Of a stretch of DNA of 10,961 nt, positions 5,509 to 10,961 are shown piece after piece. The first letter of the stretch is position 1; every line of letters begins with the position of its first letter. The translations under genes and the position numbers were made by a program. The stretch comes from X23 sp050251575 (GTDB lineage: Bacteria; Bacillota; Clostridia; SK-Y3): the NCBI GenBank assembly GCA_050251575.1, contig JBFWMP010000094.1, forward strand, positions 1 through 10,961. The letters run 5' to 3'. The notes beneath the pieces were generated by a model. It made no database searches, was not told the origin of the DNA, and was given only the letters and a program-made list of their open reading frames with translations.

Positions 5509-5531
5509 AGGGAGGAACGATTGTCCTCCCT
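5509..5531 (-). other. Strong hairpin just upstream of the tRNA-like element
   Basis: AGGGAGGA (5509-5516) and TCCTCCCT (5524-5531) form a perfect 8-bp stem with a 7-nt loop, ending 10 nt before the tRNA-like 5' end. No U tract follows on either strand, so it is not a standard intrinsic terminator. It may be a processing site, a weak terminator for the 5640 gene or the remains of another RNA. The gene-free stretch 5256-5639 holds, from left to right, the promoter, terminator, tRNA-like element and this hairpin; 5532-5639 shows nothing else I can name. Confidence 0.55.
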
Positions 5532-5639
5532 GGAATGAGCGCTCTGCTCTAAATTGGCGATGTACTGAGACTGTGCGCAATAAATGCTGTTCCGTTCGCC
5601 TAATTACTCTTAATATTAGATGAAAAAATTTTTAGATGT

Positions 5640-5861
5640 TTATTCTGCTATTTTCAAAGCGCTTAGAGGGATAAACCATGTTTGCTCTTCCTGATATGGG
5701 TCTCCAGCTATTTTTACGTAGCATCCTCTATTTTGCTTGCGCCTGGAAGGATCATCAAGCTGTTCCATTGCAACACCACTTCTACCAACCAAATCTAACA
5801 AGCCAAATAAGTCCAAATCTAAAGACTTAACAATCGTTACTTTTTTTCCTACAAAATCCAT
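5640..5861 (-). CDS. Small hypothetical protein
   Basis: This 73-residue protein has an N-terminal strand (VGKKVTIVKS), a middle with GLLDLVGRSGVAMEQ, and the ending GCYVKIAG then EEQTWFIPLSALKI. The terminal WFIP..SL and the G-x-V-x-x-x turn suggest a small SH3-like or KOW-like beta barrel, and similar short proteins occur in Bacteroidota phages. No function can be assigned. It starts 11 nt after the lysozyme stop and is probably in the same transcript. Confidence 0.66.
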   Translation of the reverse strand: MDFVGKKVTIVKSLDLDLFGLLDLVGRSGVAMEQLDDPSRRKQNRGCYVKIAGDPYQEEQTWFIPLSALKIAE

Positions 5862-5872
5862 ATTTTCTATCT

Positions 5873-6376
5873 TTATTTAATGTATAAAATTTCAAACTCC
5901 TCAATTCTCCTTTTTTTTATGCTTTGAACAGGCTTTCCGTTATATCTGTTATATGAAATGTATTGCTTCCTTATGTTCCTGTTTCCAGATTCAAGCATTG
6001 TAATAATAGTGCTTTTTGAATGCGAACCAAGACCTAGAAGCTTTCCTTCTCCAACGTTATAGGCAAGAACACCAAGTATTAGCGAGTCCTTCCCAAAGCG
6101 CCTAAATTGCGACACTTTCTGCATCAAGTCTTTTCTAAGGAGCTTGTCGGCTTCACTTTCGTTTACTGGAAGCTTAAACCTCTCTCCTTTTAAAGCTAGG
6201 TGACCATATCCAACATAAGGATAATCTTTCTTCTGGTGTAATGTCTCATACTTTTTAATAATTCTAACGGCATGCTCAAACCTTATAACTTCTTCATCAA
6301 TAGCTACATTGTGCTCGTATTGACTCGTGGTTTGTGTAAAAGCAAACAGCGCAATGATCAATACTAAAACCCTCAT
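5873..6376 (-). CDS. Secreted phage lysozyme (GH24-like endolysin)
   Basis: A 167-residue peptidoglycan hydrolase. Residues 1-19 are a clear export signal (MRVLVLIIALFAFTQTTSQ), so it should reach the periplasm by Sec or as a signal-anchor-release enzyme. The catalytic glutamate is Glu44 in KKYETLH, followed by the Y-V-GYGH motif (about 54-59) that replaces the T-x-GYGH of T4-type muramidases. LLRKDL (about 85-90), VLAYNVGEGKLLG (helical core with N-V-G) and the C-terminal SIKKRRIEEFEILY follow the lysozymes known from Bacteroidota phages and mobile elements. Length fits the family. Its start overlaps the preceding gene by 4 nt (ATGA), so the two are translated together. It cuts the glycan strand for host lysis. 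Confidence 0.9.
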   Translation of the reverse strand: MRVLVLIIALFAFTQTTSQYEHNVAIDEEVIRFEHAVRIIKKYETLHQKKDYPYVGYGHLALKGERFKLPVNESEADKLLRKDLMQKVSQFRRFGKDSLILGVLAYNVGEGKLLGLGSHSKSTIITMLESGNRNIRKQYISYNRYNGKPVQSIKKRRIEEFEILYIK

Positions 6377-6969
6377 TCCTCTATTACGATTGTATTACGA
6401 ATTTTGATTTTGCACTTAGGGTCATCAGCTTTAATCGAAGCTCTTAGCTTTGACTTCTCAAATATTCTTTGCCACCACCATTTTTTAATCTTGTTCTTAT
6501 AAATTATGGCATCAGCTTCAGAGCTATAATCGTAATCGGTGAATACTGTATCATTCTTAATCGTTCCATCAAGAGTTATGAATTTTCCTTCATGCCTAAA
6601 TTTTTTAACTGGAATGATAGTGTCTTTGTAAACTATAGAATCTCTATAAATTGGCATTACAAACGTATCTTTGATTGATATTTGCGCTTTAATAAGAGTT
6701 CTAATTTGTTTGTCTTTAATTTTAAGAGAGTCTCTCAGGTGTGATTTAAGAGATGAGTCAGCTTCAATTACTTTTTTTAGCTCATCTTTTTTTAATCGCA
6801 TTACCTCAACTTCAGATTTAAACTTTCCGTTTTGCTCAATAAGGATTTCTGTGTTATCTGAGAGCCTGTCGTTCTCCTTAGATAACTTGTTATTTTGATA
6901 TATTACTACCCAGGTGATCCCAAAGAATAAAAGTGGAACCCAAGCTTCTTTTAAAATAGATTTTAACAT
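6373..6969 (-). CDS. Membrane-anchored coiled-coil protein (DUF6549-like, spanin-like candidate)
   Basis: A protein of 198 residues. One N-terminal membrane segment (about 10-24, VPLLFFGITWVVIY) is followed by a long charged coiled coil (about 27-95, with KLSKENDRLSDN, EVMRLKKDELKK). Beyond that lies a beta-rich region with DSIVYKDTIIPV and a KKWWWQRIFEK element near 163-173. It resembles DUF6549-type proteins of Bacteroidota phages, which I recall only as uncharacterised. The order anchor-coil-globular, directly upstream of the lysozyme with a 4-nt overlap, fits an inner-membrane spanin or lysis regulator by analogy with Rz. No cysteine or lipobox Rz1 partner is seen in another frame. The membrane anchor and coil are clear; the lysis role is inference. 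Confidence 0.76.
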   Translation of the reverse strand: MLKSILKEAWVPLLFFGITWVVIYQNNKLSKENDRLSDNTEILIEQNGKFKSEVEVMRLKKDELKKVIEADSSLKSHLRDSLKIKDKQIRTLIKAQISIKDTFVMPIYRDSIVYKDTIIPVKKFRHEGKFITLDGTIKNDTVFTDYDYSSEADAIIYKNKIKKWWWQRIFEKSKLRASIKADDPKCKIKIRNTIVIEE

Positions 6970-6981
6970 ATTGATTATTTG

Positions 6982-7212
6982 TCAAGTTTCATTATTAATC
7001 ATTCTTTCTAATTCCTTATTAATTTCAAGCTTGCTAATATGCCTAGCTTTGCGTATTTCTTGTTTCTGGATGTTTGCAGCAGCTATGCACATCCTGCACC
7101 CACATGTAAGCCAATGGTTCTTGAATAGTCTTCCAGGCTGGGATAAATATCCCCACCCAAATAAATCCCATACCTTTTTTCGCTTTTTAATTATACCTAT
7201 GTTTCGTTTCAT
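6982..7212 (-). CDS. Small Cys-rich protein with WDLFGWG...CGCRMC
   Basis: A 76-residue very basic protein. After a Lys/Arg start it has KKVWDLFGWGYLSQPGRLFK, then HWLTCGCRMC (Cys37, Cys39, Cys42) and a long Lys/Arg/Glu helix. The combination of an aromatic box and a C-x-C-x2-C cluster recurs in small phage proteins that may bind metal or nucleic acid. I know no assigned function. It lies 3 nt after the preceding stop in the lysis-module transcript and 12 nt before the start of the next gene. Confidence 0.65.
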   Translation of the reverse strand: MKRNIGIIKKRKKVWDLFGWGYLSQPGRLFKNHWLTCGCRMCIAAANIQKQEIRKARHISKLEINKELERMINNET

Positions 7213-7215
7213 TTC

Positions 7216-7470
7216 TCATAAATTTATTTTACTTATTTGTAACATTTTTAGTATTTGTTTAGCTTTATATGGGTGCTTTCTGCTTGACTTGCTTCTTCCT
7301 CTGAGATAATTGATAGCTTCCTCGCTTAGCTTAGCATTTAATGTAATTAAAGAATTGACAGATTCTCTCAGCAATTCAATTGATTTTCCAACCCTGCTAC
7401 AATCAAGATAAATTGTGTATGATAAGCTCCCTTTATCAAGTGGCTTTTCCTCTCCATTAGGGTATGTCAC
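7216..7470 (-). CDS. Hypothetical protein, GTG start
   Basis: A protein of 84 residues that is acidic at the start and basic at the end (SSRKHPYKAKQILKML). The centre (IELLRESVNSLITLNAKLSE) is one helix. The only usable start is a GTG at 7470: a TAG closes the frame three codons upstream and no ATG is available. That GTG overlaps the TGA of a 10-codon ORF (7467-7499), giving GTGA coupling. It is the first full-length gene behind the promoter at 7526-7556. No homologue is recognised. Confidence 0.62.
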   Translation of the reverse strand: MTYPNGEEKPLDKGSLSYTIYLDCSRVGKSIELLRESVNSLITLNAKLSEEAINYLRGRSKSSRKHPYKAKQILKMLQISKINL

Positions 7471-7499
7471 AAAAGTTCTAGTTCATTGTCTTCTCCCAT
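7467..7499 (-). CDS. Ten-codon leader ORF coupled to the next gene
   Basis: ATG at 7499 opens MGEDNELELL and stops at a TGA whose last two bases with the preceding G make the GTG start of the following gene. It is the first ATG after the promoter, about 20-25 nt from the expected transcript start. It may be a leader peptide that delivers ribosomes to a weak GTG start, or chance. Confidence 0.38.
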   Translation of the reverse strand: MGEDNELELL

Positions 7500-7525
7500 A
7501 TCGTTCGTTGTTTAATATTATGATG

Positions 7526-7556
7526 CAAATATACAAATAAAAAAGGAGGATACAAA
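7526..7556 (-). promoter_or_regulatory. Bacteroidota-type promoter of the lysis unit
   Basis: On the minus strand TTTG (7556-7553) is followed after 19 nt by TATATTTG (7533-7526), matching the Bacteroidota consensus. It drives the genes from 7499 leftward. Its upstream element lies in the loop of the terminator at 7539-7575, so stop and restart signals overlap. Confidence 0.82.
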
Positions 7557-7575
7557 ATTTTGAGCCTCCTTTTTT
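7539..7575. terminator. Strong symmetric terminator between holin-like and lysis units
   Basis: AAAAAAGGAGG (7539-7549) and CCTCCTTTTTT (7565-7575) pair perfectly over 11 bp around a 15-nt loop. The A and T runs on either side allow termination in both directions. It stands 3 nt after the stop of the gene ending at 7579. Confidence 0.88.
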
Positions 7576-7578
7576 CAA

Positions 7579-7869
7579 TTATTTTCCATATTTGCCTTGA
7601 CTTAGAATCTTTTTTATGTCATTCTGTATCTCATAGATCGTACCTTTCATGTCTGATATGTTTTGCATGGCATACTCAAACGATGCCTTATCAAGCTTAA
7701 TTTGATCCATATGCTGATATTGAGCATCTATTTTTTGCTCTAGTTTGTCTTGCCTTACTTTTATTTCAGCGATGTCCTTTCCATAGCTAAGGTGCTGGCT
7801 GTATAGTGTGACAGAAAAGCCTACGACTACAAACACTAGCTTGGCATTATCTAATAAAAATTTCTTCAT
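7579..7869 (-). CDS. Membrane-anchored coiled-coil protein, XhlA-like topology
   Basis: A 96-residue protein with one N-terminal membrane segment (about 11-24, LVFVVVGFSVTLYS) and a long amphipathic coil (about 31-92, EIKVRQDKLEQKI, then SDMKGTIYEIQNDIKKIL). The layout resembles haemolysin XhlA-like holin partners, although XhlA carries its membrane segment at the C-terminus. Its place right after the 7879 membrane protein and close to the lysozyme unit supports a lysis-related role, by inference. It starts 9 nt after the preceding stop. Confidence 0.68.
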   Translation of the reverse strand: MKKFLLDNAKLVFVVVGFSVTLYSQHLSYGKDIAEIKVRQDKLEQKIDAQYQHMDQIKLDKASFEYAMQNISDMKGTIYEIQNDIKKILSQGKYGK

Positions 7870-7878
7870 TCGTTATTT

Positions 7879-8088
7879 TTATGGGGTAATTAAAAAGATT
7901 TTTTCTAGCACTTGGAGAATGTTTGTAGCCATATCTATATCAATAAGGGCAAGAACAAATGTAATTATGGCTATAATAAGAAAAGCATAGCTCCTAACTA
8001 ACTTGTAAAGGGCAGCTCCTGATATTTTACGCTTACTTTTTGTCTTCTTTTCCTGGCTGGATGATGTTGAACACGATTCCTTTCTCAT
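7879..8088 (-). CDS. Small membrane protein, holin candidate
   Basis: A 69-residue protein with a Ser/Lys-rich basic start, one strong membrane helix (about 33-50, SYAFLIIAIITFVLALI) and a second weaker hydrophobic stretch (about 56-67, NILQVLEKIFLI). Size and charge fit a small holin, but no family motif is visible. It overlaps the end of the small terminase gene by 56 nt and has no ATG, GTG or TTG further downstream before the membrane helix, so the long overlap seems genuine. Confidence 0.62.
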   Translation of the reverse strand: MRKESCSTSSSQEKKTKSKRKISGAALYKLVRSYAFLIIAIITFVLALIDIDMATNILQVLEKIFLITP

Positions 8089-8617
8089 TTTCTCCTGTTA
8101 TTTTAACTTCGGTAGGTTTATTAAGCCCCCAAATATCTATCAGGGCTTTAGACGCATTCACAGCAACAGATCTCAAAGCAGCTGGGGAAACAGGGTTTCC
8201 GTACTTGTCTTTATATGACCCTTTTGCACACTCATCCATAATCTTCATTAGATTCTCTTCAACCATAAGCTTTCTTCCTATGATTGATATTTCATTTTCC
8301 TCAGTAAGCTCCTTAATTTTTGCTATGATATGCTCTTTTTTAAGTAGTCTTGCTCCGTATTCTGACGCTTTGTTTTTAGCCTGAGTTCCTATAGCCTTCA
8401 TGTAGCACTTTCCAGCCTTTCCAGCATATCCAGGACCACCATTAACATATAGGTTGCAAAATTCCAGGTGAGTTGGATTCATCTTGAGCTCAGTATCGTT
8501 TTTCCCTTCAAGCTCTCCACCAATATCTTGTGTGTACTTTTGCAACTCATCAGGACCAAGGTTAGGGTCTTGAACTTTCTTTTTTCTTCCCCTTTTAGAG
8601 TTCTTTGAATTTGACAT
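8033..8617 (-). CDS. terS: Terminase small subunit
   Basis: The product recognises the packaging site and loads the large terminase. From the ATG at 8617 (MSNSKNSKRGRKKK) it has 194 residues: a basic tail, then a helix-turn-helix region THLEFCNLYVNGGPGYAGKA (starting near residue 49) running into KASEYGARLLKKEHIIAKI. This is the typical A-G-Y..tA...G-x-x-L-L-x-x-x-x-V/I pattern of Terminase_2-type small subunits. A helical oligomerisation part (ENLMKIMDECAKGSYKDKYG, then SVAVNASKALIDIWGL) and an acidic C-terminal tail follow. A longer frame from an ATG at 8668 exists, but its 17 extra codons are formed by a terminator-like hairpin, so the inner start is preferred. It is far from terL (about 6 kb), which is uncommon. 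Confidence 0.86.
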   Translation of the reverse strand: MSNSKNSKRGRKKKVQDPNLGPDELQKYTQDIGGELEGKNDTELKMNPTHLEFCNLYVNGGPGYAGKAGKCYMKAIGTQAKNKASEYGARLLKKEHIIAKIKELTEENEISIIGRKLMVEENLMKIMDECAKGSYKDKYGNPVSPAALRSVAVNASKALIDIWGLNKPTEVKITGENEKGIVFNIIQPGKEDKK

Positions 8618-8630
8618 TTGGTTTAATTTT

Positions 8631-8663
8631 AAAAGGAGCTGAGGAATGCTATCCCCCAACTCC
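8631..8663 (-). terminator. Hairpin with short U tract before terS (terminator or attenuator)
   Basis: On the minus strand GGAGTTGGGG (8663-8654) pairs with CCTCAGCTCC (8644-8635) in a 10-bp stem with two G-U pairs, followed by TTTT. It sits between the stop at 8688 and the terS ATG at 8617. No promoter is visible in the 13 nt left between it and terS, so it may attenuate terS rather than fully end transcription. Confidence 0.6.
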
Positions 8664-8687
8664 AACATTTACATAATAATAGGTTGA

Positions 8688-8966
8688 TTATTGGCTTTTA
8701 GTTGTCGAATTTCGCTCCAACACTAACTGTTCCATTATCAACTTTTTGAATAATTCACCTATTCCATAGCTAGCCTCATCAACATCTTCAGAGGTTTCGA
8801 TTACATCGAAGTTAAACTTAAACTTGACATCGTACCCAGTTATCTCAACAACTGATTTTCCATTTTCACCAACTACCGAATATACGTCTTTGTCTGTTAC
8901 TGCTTTGAATTCTACTTTCTCTTCCTGGAAGTTTGGGTCAATTATTACTTTTTGCTCTTTATCCAT
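8688..8966 (-). CDS. Acidic hypothetical protein
   Basis: A 92-residue soluble acidic protein. The N-terminal half alternates charged strands (KVEFKAVTDKDVYSVV, then KSVVEITGYDVKFKFNFDVI), and the second half is an acidic turn (SEDVDEAS) leading to an amphipathic helix (LFKKLIMEQLVLER). No known family is recognised. Its start overlaps the end of the membrane protein by 22 nt, and a hairpin follows its stop. Confidence 0.64.
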   Translation of the reverse strand: MDKEQKVIIDPNFQEEKVEFKAVTDKDVYSVVGENGKSVVEITGYDVKFKFNFDVIETSEDVDEASYGIGELFKKLIMEQLVLERNSTTKSQ

Positions 8967-9208
8967 ATGTTTATTCTGTTTATAAAATAATATGCGTATA
9001 AAAGCATTTTATCAATGAAATAGAATGCAGCCAAATAAACGTATGCCAATAAGATTGACGCGCTTCCAGTAATCAACGCCATGAATAGCGGAGTCAAAAC
9101 TGCACTGTAAATTGTGCAATTATATGCGAAAGTGCACTCTGTCTTTTTCACCTTTTTTGATTTCGATTTCTCCTCCACCTTCTGACCTGATTTTTTGAAT
9201 GTAAACAC
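8945..9208 (-). CDS. Small membrane protein, start uncertain
   Basis: From the GTG at 9208 the frame has 87 residues: a Lys/Ser-rich region (about 5-22) and a long hydrophobic stretch (about 33-75, with LFMALITGSASILLAYVYLA and a second aromatic segment) that could be two membrane helices. The GTG start overlaps the exonuclease by 89 nt. An ATG at 9082 would give 45 residues with just the membrane part and no overlap. I prefer the shorter form slightly, since the lysine-rich part comes from A-rich DNA also read by the exonuclease. Function unknown. Confidence 0.5.
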   Translation of the reverse strand: MFTFKKSGQKVEEKSKSKKVKKTECTFAYNCTIYSAVLTPLFMALITGSASILLAYVYLAAFYFIDKMLLYAYYFINRINIWIKSKK

Positions 9209-9896
9209 TTAGCAATTGCCTTGTAACTTCTACGTCATGTAACGCATTGTGTGCGTCATCATTTTCGATACCAAATAAGCCAGTAATTGTCTCCAAATTT
9301 GTGCTTGGCACATCATCTCTATCATTAACAATAGCTCGTGACAGAGGCATCAAATCAATGAATTTTGGGATCCATACAGTGTTTCCTTTTGATGTAAATT
9401 TGTCGCCTAAGATAAGCTTTGCAGCCTTTTCAGTTGTTCCGGTATAATCAAACATCTGAAGTAAAAAACCAATGTCAAACGTGAAATTATATCCACATAG
9501 TAACACTTTTCCAGTTTTTTCACCTGGAATATCAATGCAGTCAATCCATTTAAGAAAAGATGTTCCAACATCGTCTAGCTGCTCTCCTTCCTCATACAGC
9601 TTCTCCATTGTTATCCCTGTAACCTGAAGAGCTTTGGGGTTGTATTCAAGCAGCTCACCTTCTTCTGTAGCGTCCACAGCTCGCTTAGATTTAGTTGTTT
9701 TAACCTTATCTGGATTAATAACGCGCTTTTTGTATGGGTAAACATACTTATTAAAAACGCCAATAGGTTCTAAAGTATCTGATCTGAGTGCCTCAAATGT
9801 AACTTGTGTTATAGCATTTTTATCTGGGGATAATCCTGAAGTTTCAAAATCACCTGTCAAAATTATATAAACCGATTTTTCTTGTACGTATGCCAT
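9120..9896 (-). CDS. DEDDh 3'-5' exonuclease (DnaQ/PolC-epsilon-like)
   Basis: The 258-residue protein carries the three exonuclease motifs in order. ExoI is TGDFETSGLS (Asp16, Glu18), ExoII is CGYNFTFDIGFLL (Asp141) and ExoIII is HNALHDVEVT (His216 and Asp221, the DEDDh spacing). These bind two metal ions and cut single 3' nucleotides. A 60-residue insert between ExoI and ExoII (about 60-125) is rich in Lys/Glu and contains TGI-T-x-E-x-L, which is usual in this family. There is no polymerase domain, so it may act in proofreading in trans, DNA repair or host-DNA degradation. It starts 1 nt after the stop of the kinase-like gene (TAAT-ATG). Confidence 0.92.
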   Translation of the reverse strand: MAYVQEKSVYIILTGDFETSGLSPDKNAITQVTFEALRSDTLEPIGVFNKYVYPYKKRVINPDKVKTTKSKRAVDATEEGELLEYNPKALQVTGITMEKLYEEGEQLDDVGTSFLKWIDCIDIPGEKTGKVLLCGYNFTFDIGFLLQMFDYTGTTEKAAKLILGDKFTSKGNTVWIPKFIDLMPLSRAIVNDRDDVPSTNLETITGLFGIENDDAHNALHDVEVTRQLLSVYIQKIRSEGGGEIEIKKGEKDRVHFRI

Positions 9897-9897
9897 A

Positions 9898-10455
9898 TTA
9901 TGCGAACATTGATGTGTTAATTAATTCAAGAGTTATCTTAGCGTTGTTTTTTAAGTCGTCAATGCTACCAAGATTTCCGATTGTGTACTTTATCCCAACG
10001 TCAAGAGATTTGTTTCTAGTTCTGTCCCTGGCAATTCGTTCTTCTGTCACACCTCGCTCAAGTACTTTGTCTCCAGCAAAAACATATACTGGAACGATGT
10101 TTAGAACATCTGAGAAATGTTTATGCATGTAGTTTACGCCAGGCTCGTCAACAACATAGCAACATCCTTCATGTGCTTTAAATTGACTGAGAGTTGTGCA
10201 ATATTCAAAGCCACCGTAATTTGTATAGGCTACCATTGGGTCTTCATAATTTAATTTGAGCTCATTAAACTCATCCTGTGAGACGAATATATGGTCTATG
10301 TTATTCACTTCGCCATCTCTCATTCTCCTTGTTGTGTATGAGCATATAGCTTTTACTCCAAGCTCATCAAATATTCTTGACAATGTTGTTTTTCCACTTC
10401 CAGATTCACCTACAATACAGATGACATATGGCTTAAATTTTAGTTTTTCTTTCAT
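9898..10455 (-). CDS. Guanylate-kinase-like nucleotide kinase
   Basis: This 185-residue P-loop enzyme is expected to move a phosphate from ATP to GMP or dGMP, feeding phage DNA synthesis. The Walker A loop is GESGSGKTT (about 16-24). The GMP-binding part is CSYTTRRMRDGEVNN (Ser39, Tyr40, Arg43, Arg46, Glu49), followed by HIFVSQDEF (about 55-63), a pattern specific to guanylate kinases. VVDEPG (about 101-106) takes the place of the usual VLDID-x-QG strand, so the second acidic motif is altered. The lid is EERIARDR (about 138-145). It is close to cellular enzymes in length but slightly short, and substrate preference could differ. It overlaps the preceding gene by 23 nt. Confidence 0.85.
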   Translation of the reverse strand: MKEKLKFKPYVICIVGESGSGKTTLSRIFDELGVKAICSYTTRRMRDGEVNNIDHIFVSQDEFNELKLNYEDPMVAYTNYGGFEYCTTLSQFKAHEGCCYVVDEPGVNYMHKHFSDVLNIVPVYVFAGDKVLERGVTEERIARDRTRNKSLDVGIKYTIGNLGSIDDLKNNAKITLELINTSMFA

Positions 10456-10738
10456 ACTGATAATTTATTTGTTTTGTTATTAAGTCAACTTCATATCGCT
10501 TCAATTCTTCAATTCCTGAATGATGTTTTGGATACCTTTTAGTAATGTGCTCAACTATTGATTTATTTATGTTTTCAATAGCTTCTCTAACCTCTGAAGA
10601 ATATTCAAGTCTGAATTCCATTGAGTTAAAATCAGCACTATACGTTGGAATAGCTGATCCTAAAAGATTGTTTCTTACTTCAATGCATTTTATTATAAAG
10701 GGGTCGTTAGCCCATTCAATTATTTCATCGCTCAACAT
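10433..10738 (-). CDS. Hypothetical helical protein
   Basis: From the ATG at 10738 (MLSDEIIEWA) the product has 101 residues. This start lies in a TAAT-ATG junction with the previous gene, the same arrangement as at 9896, so it is preferred over a TTG-initiated frame from 10783 that runs into that gene. The chain is mostly helical and charged (EVREAIENINKSIVEHI, then GIEELKRYEVDLITKQINYQ) with no recognised domain. It overlaps the kinase start by 23 nt. Confidence 0.62.
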   Translation of the reverse strand: MLSDEIIEWANDPFIIKCIEVRNNLLGSAIPTYSADFNSMEFRLEYSSEVREAIENINKSIVEHITKRYPKHHSGIEELKRYEVDLITKQINYQYERKTKI

Positions 10739-10739
10739 A

Positions 10740-10961
10740 TTAAAATTGTTTAAAATAATGATTGTGAGCAGAGCAATACCCAAGAACGAATGTTGGGGTG
10801 CTAAAGTGCATTTCTACAATTTCACACAATTCGTATGGATAAAATGTGTCGTTATCATACTTAATCTCAACAAACTCATTGAGGTTGATGTCTAGCGCAA
10901 CAATTGTGTCATTTCTTACATCAAAAACCTTGCACTCATGTGAACTTATCTCACAATCTGA
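10740..10961 (-). CDS. Hypothetical protein, 5' part outside the window
   Basis: An open frame enters from the right edge and reads 73 codons to a TAA at 10742-10740. It includes ECKVFDVRNDTIVALDINLN, then EFVEIKYDNDTFYPYELCEI and HFSTPTFVLGYCS. It is acidic and strand-rich, without a known motif. The stop is followed one base later by the ATG of the next gene, which supports both. The real start is not visible. Confidence 0.66.
   Translation of the reverse strand, partial: SDCEISSHECKVFDVRNDTIVALDINLNEFVEIKYDNDTFYPYELCEIVEMHFSTPTFVLGYCSAHNHYFKQF

Noticed and set aside
5363..5623. 86-codon plus-strand ORF across the tRNA-like region
   Set aside because: It reads through a terminator-adjacent, structured RNA region, has no promoter or conserved features and is composed of tRNA antisense sequence.
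6914..7309. 131-codon hydrophobic plus-strand ORF
   Set aside because: It is antisense to three convincing minus-strand genes; its hydrophobicity comes from reading A/T-rich lysine codons in reverse.
8040..8384. 114-codon plus-strand ORF
   Set aside because: It is the antisense shadow of the small terminase gene, whose helix-turn-helix family pattern is clear.
8618..8668. Longer N-terminus for the small terminase starting at 8668
   Set aside because: The extra codons are formed by the 10-bp hairpin with U tract, and the inner ATG is followed by the expected basic tail.
10739..10783. TTG-started extension of the 10433-10738 gene
   Set aside because: It lies in another frame of the upstream partial gene, which ends one base before a good ATG.

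Overview
The window looks like part of a tailed double-stranded DNA phage, or prophage, of a Bacteroidota host. Phage hallmarks are a large terminase with its ATPase and nuclease motifs, a TerS-like small terminase, a secreted lysozyme with nearby membrane proteins, and many small overlapping genes. The host call rests on two intergenic promoters with the Bacteroidota pattern TTTG - 19/20 nt - TAnnTTTG (5278-5309 and 7526-7556) and on A/T-rich translation starts without Shine-Dalgarno sequences. Every convincing gene is on the minus strand, so the map is transcribed from right to left. No integrase, repressor or CRISPR array is visible.

In transcription order: (a) 10961-8945 holds a partial unknown gene, an unknown gene, a guanylate-kinase-like protein, a DEDDh exonuclease and a small membrane protein. 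(b) 8966-7579 holds an acidic unknown protein, a hairpin, TerS and two membrane proteins (holin candidates), closed by a strong terminator. (c) A promoter partly buried in that terminator starts a second unit (7499-5321): two small proteins, a membrane-anchored coiled-coil protein, the lysozyme, a small protein and a degenerate tRNA-like element, ending in a terminator. (d) A second promoter starts a compact block of ten small genes (5255-2315), mostly unrecognised. It ends with a DUF4406-like protein and a protein resembling the Acb2/Tad1 hairpin family of anti-defence nucleotide sponges, followed by a terminator. (e) 2159-1 holds a NUMOD1-like DNA-binding protein, the large terminase in two exons, and the first codons of the next gene, where a portal would be expected.

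The strongest discovery is a 343-nt group I intron without an ORF (1392-1734). It splits the large terminase just before the Walker A lysine loop. Conserved P, Q, R and S elements, P1 with its U-G pair, P10 and several hairpins can be read directly. Removing it restores a 526-residue terminase reading ILAG-GSAGGGKS across the junction. The second point of interest is the ten-gene block with its own promoter and terminator, which has the form of an accessory or counter-defence cassette lying between the lysis module and TerL.
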